In this document: positions 18,989 through 27,495 of the stretch, in pieces | How positions within the stretch are numbered: the first letter of the stretch is position 1 | Layout of the letters: the number at the start of each line of letters is the position of its first letter | Origin: Elusimicrobiota bacterium | Lineage (GTDB): Bacteria; Elusimicrobiota; Elusimicrobia; Elusimicrobiales; UBA9959 | Direction of reading: 5' to 3' | Length of the DNA stretch: 64,000 nt | Assembly (NCBI GenBank): GCA_003482905.1 | Contig: DMXM01000011.1 | Coordinates: 69,115 to 133,114, forward strand | Made by a program: the position numbers and the translations under genes | Notes under the pieces: generated by a model | What the model saw: the letters and a program-made list of their open reading frames with translations, nothing else | Database searches by the model: none | Told to the model about the DNA's origin: nothing

Positions 18989-19495
18989 ATGACCATTAAA
19001 CTTCTGATCACCGGCGGCACGTTCGACAAGGAATACAACGAGCTCAACGGCGAATTGTTCTTCCGGGCCACCCACATCGAGGAAATGCTGCAGCTTGGCC
19101 GCTCGCGCGTGCCCGTAAAGGTAAAGACCCTGATGATGATAGACAGCCTGTTCATGACGGCCGCCCACCGCCGCAAGGTCCTGACGGAATGCCTGGCCTC
19201 GAAAGAACGGCGCATAGTCATCACCCACGGCACGGACACCATGCCCGAGACCGCGCGGCTGCTGGGACCGGGAATAAAGGATAAAACCGTAGTGCTGACC
19301 GGCGCCATGGTGCCTTATAAGTTCGGCTCCTCCGACGGGATGTTCAACCTGGGCTCGGCGCTCTCCTTCGCGCAGACGCTCCCCCCCGGGGTCTACATAG
19401 CCATGAACGGCAGGTATTTCAACTGGAACAACGTGCGCAAGAACAAGACGAAAGGGGAATTCGAAGAAGCGAAGCTGCCGCCCCGCCGCCAATAA
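18989..19495 (+). CDS. Asparaginase-domain protein (N-terminal domain only)
   Basis: 168 residues. The sequence matches the N-terminal Rossmann-like domain of L-asparaginases: LLITGGTFDKEYNE gives the first catalytic Thr (TGGTFDK), ITHGTDTMPETA the second (HGTDTM), and TGAMVPYKFGSSDGMFNL the next strand. The usual C-terminal domain of ~150 residues is absent. The frame ends with a normal stop and a terminator, and short stand-alone versions are known in other bacteria, so I treat it as intact rather than truncated. Activity on asparagine is uncertain. Confidence 0.85.
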   Translation: MTIKLLITGGTFDKEYNELNGELFFRATHIEEMLQLGRSRVPVKVKTLMMIDSLFMTAAHRRKVLTECLASKERRIVITHGTDTMPETARLLGPGIKDKTVVLTGAMVPYKFGSSDGMFNLGSALSFAQTLPPGVYIAMNGRYFNWNNVRKNKTKGEFEEAKLPPRRQ

Positions 19496-19522
19496 AAAAA
19501 GCCAGGGCCGCCCCGGGCTTTT
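19494..19522. terminator. Bidirectional terminator between convergent genes
   Basis: A hairpin AAAAGCC-GGG / CCC-GGGCTTTT, with A-run on the left and T-run on the right, lies between the asparaginase-domain gene and the ApbE-like gene. It can end transcripts from both sides. Confidence 0.75.
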
Positions 19523-19543
19523 CCATTGCCGTTCTCACCCTGC

Positions 19544-20563
19544 CTACCAGAACATGCTTTTCGTTTTCTCCCACCTGGCGCCGCTGTGATCGTTTTGAAA
19601 GACCGTTTCCCTGCCTGCGCCGTCTATCCAGACCGCGGAAGCCCCCTTCATTTTAGAAAGCAGGCTGAAGGCCTTGTCCCTGCCCATAACGGCCAGCGCG
19701 GCCGAAGCCATGAAGCTGTTCTCTTCTATACGCGGAAAATACACCACCAGGTTGGAAAAATTCTCTATCGGATAGCCGGTTTTCAGGTCCAGGATGTGGG
19801 AATAAAGCTTTCCCTCTATCTGGACGAAATGCTCCCGGCCCGAAGAAGACATCACCACCCCGTCCTCGAACGCCAACCTGCCGAAGACCTTGCTTTCGTG
19901 GAGCGGGTCCATAATATCGTACTCCCAGTCTTTTTTTCCGTAGGCCAGCATATTGCTGCCCAGCCGCAATTCCACGGGATAGCCCGCCGCTTTTTCCTTC
20001 AGTATCAGGTACGCCCGCGCGAAGCAATAGCCGCGCAGCAAGCCGCCCATGTTTATCTGTACCGGTTTATTGAAGCGCACCATCTTGCCGGGCGCGTCCA
20101 CCTGGATATAGCTGGAGCCGATGCCGGCGAGGGCGCTCGCTATCTCGTCGCGGGCCGGCATTTTGCGGGTGGAGGCCGCCTCCTTCCAGACCGGCCACAG
20201 CGGCGCGAAAGTTATATCGAAAGCGCCGCCGGTCTGACGGTAGTAATCCAGCGACAGCATGAGCAGATGGAGGAACTCGTCGTCCACCTTCACCCATTCC
20301 CCGTAGGCCTTTTTATTGACCAGCGAAGTCTGGCTGTACGGTTCGTTGAAGCTGAACTCGTCCGAGACGCGCTTCCACTCCGCCAGCACGGCGCCGGCGA
20401 TCCGCCGGCCCGCCTCTTCTCCCGCGCCGTAAACCTTCACCTGCGCCGGCACGTTCATAAGGAACGCGCCCTGCGTGTAGGCCGGCTCCGGGCTTTTCCC
20501 GCAGCCGCCGGCCAGGCCCGACAGGACGAGGACGACGGCGAACTTGTGCGCTAAGTTATTCAC
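19544..20563 (-). CDS. ApbE-like FAD:protein FMN transferase, lipoprotein
   Basis: I prefer the GTG start at 20563, preceded by GAAGGGG with 7-base spacing, over an in-frame TTG at 20578. 339 residues with a lipobox LSGLAGGC. ApbE motifs: TGGAFDITFAPLWPVWK, the VQINMGGLLRGY region, ELRLGSN and SHILDLKTGYP. ApbE attaches FMN to Thr residues of RNF/NQR-type proteins in the periplasm. The usual D-x-G-G-x-x-K-G-Y-x-x-D motif reads N-M-G-G-L-L-R-G-Y-C-F-A here, so Asp, Lys and second Asp are replaced, and cofactor handling may be altered. Located 35 bp after the RND permease in the same direction. Confidence 0.75.
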   Translation of the reverse strand: MNNLAHKFAVVLVLSGLAGGCGKSPEPAYTQGAFLMNVPAQVKVYGAGEEAGRRIAGAVLAEWKRVSDEFSFNEPYSQTSLVNKKAYGEWVKVDDEFLHLLMLSLDYYRQTGGAFDITFAPLWPVWKEAASTRKMPARDEIASALAGIGSSYIQVDAPGKMVRFNKPVQINMGGLLRGYCFARAYLILKEKAAGYPVELRLGSNMLAYGKKDWEYDIMDPLHESKVFGRLAFEDGVVMSSSGREHFVQIEGKLYSHILDLKTGYPIENFSNLVVYFPRIEENSFMASAALAVMGRDKAFSLLSKMKGASAVWIDGAGRETVFQNDHSGARWEKTKSMFW

Positions 20564-20598
20564 GGTATGCCCCTTCAAAAAACAGGTTCCTCTTCTTC

Positions 20599-23500
20599 TT
20601 ACCGCGCCGCCCTGAGCATTAATTTCAGCTTGAGCAGTTTAATGGTGTCGGCAGCCGCTTCGACGCGGCAGTACAGCAAAGGAACCACGAACAAGGTCAG
20701 AAAAGTAGAAACGAGAAGGCCGGCGGTAATGGTTATCCCGAGATCCCTGTAAAGTTCGCTGCCCACCCCGATAGCCAGCCCCAGGGGAATAGCGTCCGCC
20801 AGGGTGGTGCCGACCGTGTTCAAGATCGGGCTGAGCGTGGAACGCCCGGCCTCGACCACGGCCTCGTGAAGGTCTACCCCCCTGGCCCGCAGGATATTGA
20901 TGTAGTCGATCATAATGATCGCGCTGCCGACCGTAACGCCGCCGAGCATCAGAATGCCAAGCAGGCCCATTATGTTCAAGGGGGCGCCCAGGAGCCTGAG
21001 CCCCAGGATAGCGCCGAGAAAGCCCAGAGGCACCGACACCATTATGATCAGGGGCTGGAAGAAGGATTCGAACTGCGCCGCCATCACCATGTAAACCAGC
21101 ACCAGCCCGATGGCCAAAGCCTTGAACATCTCACGGAACGAATCCCGCATGGACTCGTTGGCGCCGCCGATCACGTAAGTGTACCCGGGCTCCCATCCGA
21201 TCGTATCGAGCAGCCCGCCCGGGCCGGAAAGTTTCTTTACTACCTGGCCGAGAGTGCCGCCCGGCGCGAGGTTGGCGGTGATAGTGGTGATCCTTTGCCG
21301 CTCTTCCCTCTCCATTTTCAGGGGGGCCATATCCCTTTCCAAAGAAGCGACATCCTTCACCTTGATATTCCCGGCCACGGGCGACCAGACCACAAGCTCG
21401 CCGATCTGGTCGGCCGAGAGCGCCTCCCCTCCCCCGCCCGTCACCCGGATATCGACGTCGCTCGCGTCCAGATGGAGCCGGGTGGGCACCTTTCCGGAAA
21501 GGATGGTTTTTATGTCCGAGGCCAGGGCCTCCGCCGTCAGTCCGAACCTTGCCGCTCTTTCAGGGTCGATCTTAATTAGGATCCCGGGGACCTGTTCCTC
21601 CAGCGCCACCTTAACACCCTGAATATCCCCCAGCGACAGCAGCCGTTTCTTGATTTCCCGGGAATACGCGAAAAGCCTGGCCGGATCGTCCCCGATCACT
21701 TTTATAGCGAGGTCGCTGCCTCTGCCGCCGCCAAGACCGATATTCGGCAGCGGCGATATTTTTTCCATGAAAAAGTCGAGCGACGGGATCAGTGCCAGTT
21801 CTTTCCCCAGTTGCCTGATGGACGGGTCCGCGTAGGACGCGTTCTTCATGACCACCAGTATTCTCGCCTTTGAGGCGGTAATGTCGCTGGCGAAGGTCTT
21901 GACGCCGTCCAGTTTCCCGGCCAGTCGTTCCACCTGCGCGGCTATCCTGTCGGTCTCGCCGAGCGAGGTGTCGGGAGGCAGGAGCAGATTCACATAGAAA
22001 GACTCTGATCTGCCCTTAGGCAGGAACTCCATCTCCGGCAGCGAGAACAAGCCGAGCGCGAAAAGGACGACGCAGCCCGCCAGCCAATACATCCCCGTCA
22101 TCGGGTCGGTAATGGTCTTTTTAAGCAGCCTGATATAGCCCGGAAGGAGGAAGTTCTTAAAGCTCTTGTTGTAGAACCTGTCCCGCAGGGCGACCAGCCG
22201 GGAGGGCTTGGGCCGCTCCGGCTGGCCCAGCCCCGCCGGGGACAGGTCCTGCCTGGCGGCCAGCATGGGCACTATGGTAAAAGAAACGAGCAGCGAGATA
22301 GCCATGGAAAAAGATATAGCGTAAGAGATGCTGCTGAAAAGCTGCGCCACCAGTCCCGGCACCATCAGAACGGGCACAAAGACCGCAAGGATGGTCAGCG
22401 TAGACGCCATCATCGCCCCGGACAGCTCCGTGGTGGCCGAAACGGCGGCTTCCCGGACGAGCCTGCCCTCCTGCACGTGTTTGCCGACGTTTTCAAGGAT
22501 GATGGACGCGTTATCCACCACCATGCCCAGGCCCAGGGCTATGCCGGTCAATGAAAAGATATTCAGGCTCACGCCGAAGAACTTGAACAGCATGGACAGG
22601 GGAAGTATAGACAGCGGCATGGCGAACAGCGCTATAGAAGTGCTCGATACCCTGCCCAGGAAGAAGAACAATGTGAGCCCGCACAGCACGGCCCCGCCCA
22701 GGGCGTTGCCTTTCAGCATATCCATCGCTTTGCCGATGTGCACGGATTGGTCGAAGGTCACCGTGAATTCCACGTCGGGGAATAGCTGCCTGAGGTTCTC
22801 GAGGGTACTTACTACCCCTTCGCAGGCCTGGACGGTGTTCCCTTCCGTCTCTTTAAAAACGGACATCTGTACGGATTCCATGCCGTTCAGGCGGGCGTAG
22901 TTGTCGCGGGCCTTGTCGGCCTCCGCGACTACGGCCACGTCCTTCAGCCTGACCGCGCCTTCGGAAGCGCTCCTGATCACGATATTCTCTATCTCCGGGA
23001 TTGTTTTAAACTCGCCCACGGTCCTTACCACAAGGTCCTTGCCGCCCTCCTTGATCACGCCGCCGCGCCCGGAGACATTCTCCTGTTCCAGCGCCGCCGT
23101 GATCTCGTCGACAGACATGCGGCGGGCGCCCAGGCGGGCGCGGTCTATCGCCACCCGGACCTCCCGTTCGCTGCCCCCGGAAAGCTGCACCAGGGCCACG
23201 CCTTTTGACCGTTCGATGACCGGCTTGATCCGCGCCTGAACGGCGGCATAAAGCGCGTGAGCCTGGTCAGCGGGCAGGGCGCCGGCCCGCGGCCCCCCCT
23301 TGCCGGAGAAGTGGATCACCATTATCGGCCAGGAGGCCGGACTGTACTTCTCTACCTGCGGCTCCTCTATGCCGGCGGGAAGCTTTCTTCTGGCGCGATC
23401 GATCTTTTCTCTCACGTCCAGGCCGGTGACGTCCATTTTAGCGGCCCAGTCAAAGTCCATCACTATGGTGGAGACGCCGTTCTCGGAAACCGAATATATC

Positions 23501-23730
23501 TTTTTCAGCTGCTTTACCACGCACAGCTCTTCTTCCAGAGGCCTGGTGACGCGGCTTTCCACTTCTTCGGGAGAGGCGTCCGTCAATTTGGTTATAACGC
23601 AGAGAGAAGGCTGGTTTATCTCCGGGAACAGGTTGACCGGGAGCCCGCCCCAATTAAGGCTCCCCAGGAAAACCAACCCGGCGAACAACATGCTGGTGAA
23701 AACCGGTCTTTCGACGCAGAATTTAGTCAT
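20599..23730 (-). CDS. RND-family efflux permease (second copy)
   Basis: I start at ATG 23730 (MTKFCVERPVFTSML); the 57 residues upstream in the longer frame are a shadow of the PP2C gene. 1043 residues, the usual length for AcrB-type pumps. Hallmarks: FPEINQPS after TM1, two large periplasmic loops, and TM4 GMVVDNASIILENV where one of the paired Asp residues of AcrB (DD) is Asn. It has no adaptor or outer membrane gene of its own and follows FHA and PP2C genes by only 5 bp. It may share the adaptor and TolC encoded at 30583-33032, or act as a lipid or pigment exporter. Confidence 0.9.
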   Translation of the reverse strand: MTKFCVERPVFTSMLFAGLVFLGSLNWGGLPVNLFPEINQPSLCVITKLTDASPEEVESRVTRPLEEELCVVKQLKKIYSVSENGVSTIVMDFDWAAKMDVTGLDVREKIDRARRKLPAGIEEPQVEKYSPASWPIMVIHFSGKGGPRAGALPADQAHALYAAVQARIKPVIERSKGVALVQLSGGSEREVRVAIDRARLGARRMSVDEITAALEQENVSGRGGVIKEGGKDLVVRTVGEFKTIPEIENIVIRSASEGAVRLKDVAVVAEADKARDNYARLNGMESVQMSVFKETEGNTVQACEGVVSTLENLRQLFPDVEFTVTFDQSVHIGKAMDMLKGNALGGAVLCGLTLFFFLGRVSSTSIALFAMPLSILPLSMLFKFFGVSLNIFSLTGIALGLGMVVDNASIILENVGKHVQEGRLVREAAVSATTELSGAMMASTLTILAVFVPVLMVPGLVAQLFSSISYAISFSMAISLLVSFTIVPMLAARQDLSPAGLGQPERPKPSRLVALRDRFYNKSFKNFLLPGYIRLLKKTITDPMTGMYWLAGCVVLFALGLFSLPEMEFLPKGRSESFYVNLLLPPDTSLGETDRIAAQVERLAGKLDGVKTFASDITASKARILVVMKNASYADPSIRQLGKELALIPSLDFFMEKISPLPNIGLGGGRGSDLAIKVIGDDPARLFAYSREIKKRLLSLGDIQGVKVALEEQVPGILIKIDPERAARFGLTAEALASDIKTILSGKVPTRLHLDASDVDIRVTGGGGEALSADQIGELVVWSPVAGNIKVKDVASLERDMAPLKMEREERQRITTITANLAPGGTLGQVVKKLSGPGGLLDTIGWEPGYTYVIGGANESMRDSFREMFKALAIGLVLVYMVMAAQFESFFQPLIIMVSVPLGFLGAILGLRLLGAPLNIMGLLGILMLGGVTVGSAIIMIDYINILRARGVDLHEAVVEAGRSTLSPILNTVGTTLADAIPLGLAIGVGSELYRDLGITITAGLLVSTFLTLFVVPLLYCRVEAAADTIKLLKLKLMLRAAR

Positions 23731-23735
23731 TGATA

Positions 23736-24479
23736 TTATTTGACCGCGTAAATGAGTATTACGGTGATATCGTCGGTAGACCCCTGCCTGACCGCCAGCT
23801 CTATCAGGGTCTCCGATATTTTCCTGATCTTGGGGCCCAGCCTGGCTATCGTATCGCCTACTTCCGCCCGCTGAACCACGTCGGTAAGCCCGTCGGAGCA
23901 AAAAACGAAGTAATCGCCGGGCCTGATCCTTACCGAAGAGAGCCCCGGCTCCGCGCGTTCCTCGGCGCCGACGGCTTTTGTCACGGCGCCCCGCATCTTA
24001 TGCGTTTTCGCCTCGTCGGAGGTCAGGTTGCCGCTGTCTACCTGCTCGTTCACCCAGGTATGGTCCGCGGTAAGCTGCTCCGTCCTGCCGTCCCGCACCA
24101 GATAAAGCCGGCTGTCGCCCATATGCCCGATCAGCAGTTCGTCCCCGTCCAGCAGGCCGGCCACTACGGTACAGGCCATCTCCCTGTATTTCTCTTCGGA
24201 CCTGCCCAGCTGGTAGATCTTTGAATTCGCCTCGGCGAGCGCCCCGGCGAGCAGCGCGCGGCCCTTGCCCTGCCCCGCCAGCGCAGCGCCGCCGGTCCCT
24301 GCGGCCACGTACGCGGCCATCTCGTCCACGGCCGCCTTCGACGCGACCTCGCCGGAATAATTGCCGCCGACGCCGTCCGCCACTACGAACAGGCCGGTTT
24401 CCGGCGCTATAAGAAAAGAATCCTCGTTACACTTCCTTCCCCTGCCGGTCTGCGACAGGCCGTAAGCCCTTATCTTCAT
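23736..24479 (-). CDS. PP2C-type Ser/Thr protein phosphatase
   Basis: 247 residues, a single cytoplasmic PP2C/Stp1-like domain. Motifs in order: TGRGRKCNEDSFL, FVVADGVGGNYSGEVAS (metal Asp), GDSRLYLVRDG, YFVFCSDGLTDVV and STDDITVILI. These metal-binding Asp residues are all retained, so it is probably active. Its start overlaps the stop of the FHA gene (ATGA) and its stop lies 5 bp before the RND permease, a tight three-gene unit. PP2C enzymes reverse Hanks-type kinase phosphorylation; no kinase gene is in the window. Confidence 0.92.
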   Translation of the reverse strand: MKIRAYGLSQTGRGRKCNEDSFLIAPETGLFVVADGVGGNYSGEVASKAAVDEMAAYVAAGTGGAALAGQGKGRALLAGALAEANSKIYQLGRSEEKYREMACTVVAGLLDGDELLIGHMGDSRLYLVRDGRTEQLTADHTWVNEQVDSGNLTSDEAKTHKMRGAVTKAVGAEERAEPGLSSVRIRPGDYFVFCSDGLTDVVQRAEVGDTIARLGPKIRKISETLIELAVRQGSTDDITVILIYAVK

Positions 24480-25555
24480 TTGGACGAGATCCCCCCCGGA
24501 GCGGACGCTACCGCGATCCGTCTTTTGAACAGGCCGGTCTCGACGTTTATCGTCATCGCCTCCGGATAGCCGGGGTGCGAGACCTTCACGCTGAACCTGC
24601 CGGCGGGGACGTTCCTCAGAACGCCGGAGCCGGGCATGGGCATATCAACCCCGTTCACGCAGACCTGCGCGTCGGCGGGGGTCACATTGAACGTCAACTG
24701 CGACCTTGGCAGCAGGAGCGCGCGGAGATCCAGGCTGCGCAGGACGGCCAGGCCCGCTAAGGCGCAGGCCGCCGCCCCGGCGATATAGGCCGCCCTTACC
24801 AGCCGCTTTCTCGACCAGAACACCGTACGCAGGACCTCTATTTCTATAACACCCTCTTCAAGGTCCGGCGCCGCGGAAGCTGACCCCGGGGCGGTTTTGT
24901 TCTTGCGGGGGACTTTCAGTATGCTCGTGACGGCAAAACGGTTTTCAGCTTCCTCCTCCCTGGCCGCGGGTTGCGGGGCGGGGGCAGGCTCCTGAACGGG
25001 CGGGGGCGTGGCGATTGTGGCCGCAAAATCGTCCTCAGCGGCCTCCGGCCGGACTTCCGGGGCCGGCGGAGGGGCCGCGGCCTCAGGCGCGGGCGTCTCC
25101 GCCTTGCGCGCAATAATCATAGTGGACTCTCCGTCCCACGCGGGACCCGCCTGGGCGGCCGGGCCGGAGAACGCCTCCGGGGAGGGTGCCCCGTCCGCGG
25201 AAGGCTCCGCTTCCCCTGAGGCCGGAAGGGCCGCCTCCTGCGCCGCCTGCCCGTACCCGCCAGCGGGTCCGTTCAGGCAGACCAGCGTAAAGCCGCCAAT
25301 GGTGATATTGTCCCCGTCGCACAGCTCTTTTTCTTTTATCCGCTCCCCGTTCACAAATGTTCCGCCGGCGCTGCCCAGGTCCGCTATGCGGTAACCGGCC
25401 GGTCCCTTCAGCACTTCGGCGTGATTCTCGGAAACATCGGCCTCTCCGGCAAAAGAGATATCGCTCCCGGCATAGCTTCCTATCCGGGTCTTCTCCCTGT
25501 CCAGGAGATATTCCAGCAGCGTTACAGATTGCCTTTGAACCAGTATCCTGTCCAT
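24476..25555 (-). CDS. FHA domain - transmembrane - PEGA protein
   Basis: 359 residues. The N-terminal FHA domain (about 20-95) has RIGSYAGSDIS, VSENHAEV (Ser-x-x-His) and GGTFVNGERI (Asn-Gly), the phosphothreonine-binding signature. A Pro/Ala/Glu-rich linker follows (about 100-240). A single transmembrane helix is near 255-275 and a periplasmic PEGA-like domain at about 285-350 (TPADAQVCVNGVDMPMPGSG). The topology suggests a membrane protein that reads a cytoplasmic phosphosignal and contacts the envelope. Overlaps the PP2C gene by 4 bases. The PEGA part resembles repeats in the giant protein at 34641-43478. Confidence 0.85.
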   Translation of the reverse strand: MDRILVQRQSVTLLEYLLDREKTRIGSYAGSDISFAGEADVSENHAEVLKGPAGYRIADLGSAGGTFVNGERIKEKELCDGDNITIGGFTLVCLNGPAGGYGQAAQEAALPASGEAEPSADGAPSPEAFSGPAAQAGPAWDGESTMIIARKAETPAPEAAAPPPAPEVRPEAAEDDFAATIATPPPVQEPAPAPQPAAREEEAENRFAVTSILKVPRKNKTAPGSASAAPDLEEGVIEIEVLRTVFWSRKRLVRAAYIAGAAACALAGLAVLRSLDLRALLLPRSQLTFNVTPADAQVCVNGVDMPMPGSGVLRNVPAGRFSVKVSHPGYPEAMTINVETGLFKRRIAVASAPGGISSK

Positions 25556-25583
25556 AACTATGAGTTGGCTGCCTCTTTAATAA

Positions 25584-25596
25584 ATTATATTATACT
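25584..25596. promoter_or_regulatory. AT-rich divergent promoter region
   Basis: In the 81-bp gap between divergent genes, TATACT (25591-25596) reads on the plus strand toward the PG0541-type gene and TATAAT (complement of 25584-25589) reads toward the FHA gene. -35 elements are not clear. Confidence 0.4.
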
Positions 25597-25636
25597 TATT
25601 CGCAACCGCCCAGTTTCATGCCGGGGAGCTTCAATT

Positions 25637-25927
25637 ATGAAAATGTTCTTTATCATCTATTCCACCGATATCGACAGACAGGTCCTGATCACCCTGAAAC
25701 AATCAGGCTGCAAGAACTATACCCAGTTCGAGAACATAGTAGGAGTGGGAGACTCCGGCGCCAAGCTCGGAACGGCGATCGGCCCCGGCACCAACAAGGT
25801 TGTCATGATATTGGTGGAAGACGCCCAGGTAAAGGACCTGTGCGTACGTCTTGAAAATCTTAAGAAGTCGTTCCTGAGAAAACAAGGGCTGAAAGTTATA
25901 GTTCTGCCTGTGGAACAAATAATCTAA
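25637..25927 (+). CDS. PG0541-family PII-like transporter-associated protein
   Basis: 96 residues from ATG 25637 with GGGGAG upstream; the long frame further upstream has no support. MKMFFIIYSTDIDRQV at the N-terminus, YTQFENIVGVGDSG in the loop region and IVLPVEQII at the end match the PG0541 family of ferredoxin-fold, PII-like proteins commonly encoded beside RND efflux genes. Family members are thought to sense small ligands or modulate the transporter, but no mechanism is established. It is the only plus-strand gene within a 15-kb minus-strand efflux cluster. Confidence 0.82.
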   Translation: MKMFFIIYSTDIDRQVLITLKQSGCKNYTQFENIVGVGDSGAKLGTAIGPGTNKVVMILVEDAQVKDLCVRLENLKKSFLRKQGLKVIVLPVEQII

Positions 25928-25950
25928 GAAGCTCCGGCGTTAGCGGACTG

Positions 25951-27495
25951 TCAGAACAATATCGTCGTTGAAACAGCGTATTGCCGGGAGGACACCGTTC
26001 CGGCGGGGTTGATAGCGTCTTTTGTGGCGCTGACCGCGCCGCTAAGACCCAGCTTGACGGACCGGGCCAGGCTAAGCGCCAGCTGGGAATTAAGCGCCCG
26101 CGTCTCGCTGTCGACCGTATTCTGGTTGTCGTAGTTCCGGCTTTGGCTGCCGTTGACGTTGAGCATGATGCTCTCGGTGAAGACCGGCACGGACAGCGCC
26201 AGGGATAAGGTCTCGTAAAAGGTTCTGTTCCCGGTCCTGCGGTTCTCGTTCTTAGTATAGCTGTAATTGGGGGTGAGGTTGAGCCCCAGCAGCAGATTGC
26301 CGGGGACGTTCAGCCCCAGGTTGTAGATGAGGGTCCTGGTCGGGTCGGACCGCAGGGTATAGTCCCTGGACTTGCTGACGCGGCCGTTCGCCAGGACGGT
26401 CAGACCGGGCAGCAGCCTTGTGAAAGCGTAGTTCAGGTTGTACCCCAGGTCCTCGACCTCGTCGTTGACCACCAGCAGCCTGGTCTTGTTCCTGCTGGCG
26501 TTGTAATCGAACCCCACCGAAGGCAATCCCGGAAAACTGAAGCCGAGAGAAAAGAGGGAATTCTGTTTTTGGACCTTCTCGTTCTCGGCCTTGCTGATGC
26601 CGTCCGTTATGCGCGCTTCGGAAACCCTGGCGTTTATATACTCCGAAAATGCGTAGGACAGGTCCATCGAAAGTTTGCTCTGGTCGCTGTCGACCGCATC
26701 TACGCCGGCGGCCTGAAAGTCCCTGTCGCATCTCGAATAGCGGGTGGAGATATTCCATTTATCCCAGTCCAGCCCCAGCCCGCCCTTAAAGGCCCGGGCG
26801 GCGGTCGGCTTCGATTCATCCGTAGTGTCGTTATCCGTCCCCGAATAAGCGAATTCCGTGAACAGGTTTAAGACCTCCTGCGCCTTGAATTCCGCCTTAA
26901 CGCCCAGGGTGCTGATCTCCGACGGTTTTTTGCCGGCCCGGTCCTTCAGCGAGGCCTCGTCGTCGGTCGCGCGGTAGGCGGCCAGGCCCAAAGAGAAACC
27001 CGCCGGCAGGTCGTCCTTTGACAGCGCCGCCCCGTAGAGCCGTCTTTCGAATACGCCCTCGGTTTCGTCGGCTTTGGAGACCAGCAGGTAGACCGGCCGG
27101 AAACTGAACCCCGCCGCCTTAATGTTCATCTCGGCGCCGTTCTCGCTGGCCGGAGAACTGAGAGTATAGTCGGAGAACTGGGGTGAAATATCGCCCGCGG
27201 AAATGTCTACGTACGGCGTACGCAGGTCGAGCAGCGCATCCGTCAGGTCGAACTCCATCCGGCCGGGGGAACCCTCTTTGTAATTTCCCGAGAACCGGCC
27301 GCTCAGTGAGACGCTCCCCGCGGTGAGACTGAACTCCAGGGCGCCCTCGCTGACGGGTTTCCCCCGCCCGCTCCCCTGGCTCGTCAAAACCAGGGAGCCG
27401 TCGAACTCCGCGGCCCGCGACGGGAGGACGGCGCAGCCCAGCAGCAGCGGGATCAGGGCTGAAAGAAGAAGAGGGTTCACGGTCCGATCGTTCAT
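25951..27495 (-). CDS. Outer membrane beta-barrel protein of unknown family
   Basis: 514 residues. A signal sequence (LLLSALIPLLLGCAVLPSRAA) includes a possible lipobox Cys. The rest shows alternating hydrophobic/polar strands, many aromatic-capped turns and a terminal Phe (STTILF), typical of outer membrane barrels; I estimate 16 or more strands. No cysteine-rich or catalytic motif is seen. It overlaps the stop of the RND permease by 4 bases (ATGA), so it belongs to the efflux operon and could be an accessory porin or substrate exit. I do not recognise the family. Confidence 0.7.
   Translation of the reverse strand: MNDRTVNPLLLSALIPLLLGCAVLPSRAAEFDGSLVLTSQGSGRGKPVSEGALEFSLTAGSVSLSGRFSGNYKEGSPGRMEFDLTDALLDLRTPYVDISAGDISPQFSDYTLSSPASENGAEMNIKAAGFSFRPVYLLVSKADETEGVFERRLYGAALSKDDLPAGFSLGLAAYRATDDEASLKDRAGKKPSEISTLGVKAEFKAQEVLNLFTEFAYSGTDNDTTDESKPTAARAFKGGLGLDWDKWNISTRYSRCDRDFQAAGVDAVDSDQSKLSMDLSYAFSEYINARVSEARITDGISKAENEKVQKQNSLFSLGFSFPGLPSVGFDYNASRNKTRLLVVNDEVEDLGYNLNYAFTRLLPGLTVLANGRVSKSRDYTLRSDPTRTLIYNLGLNVPGNLLLGLNLTPNYSYTKNENRRTGNRTFYETLSLALSVPVFTESIMLNVNGSQSRNYDNQNTVDSETRALNSQLALSLARSVKLGLSGAVSATKDAINPAGTVSSRQYAVSTTILF

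Noticed and set aside
23731..23901. N-terminal extension of the second RND permease
   Set aside because: It overlaps the PP2C gene; RND homology begins at MTKFCVERPVF (23730).
23736..25555. Anti-sigma/kinase partner gene for the PP2C and FHA proteins
   Set aside because: No Hanks kinase or HATPase motif (HRD, DFG, N-box) occurs in any frame of the cluster.
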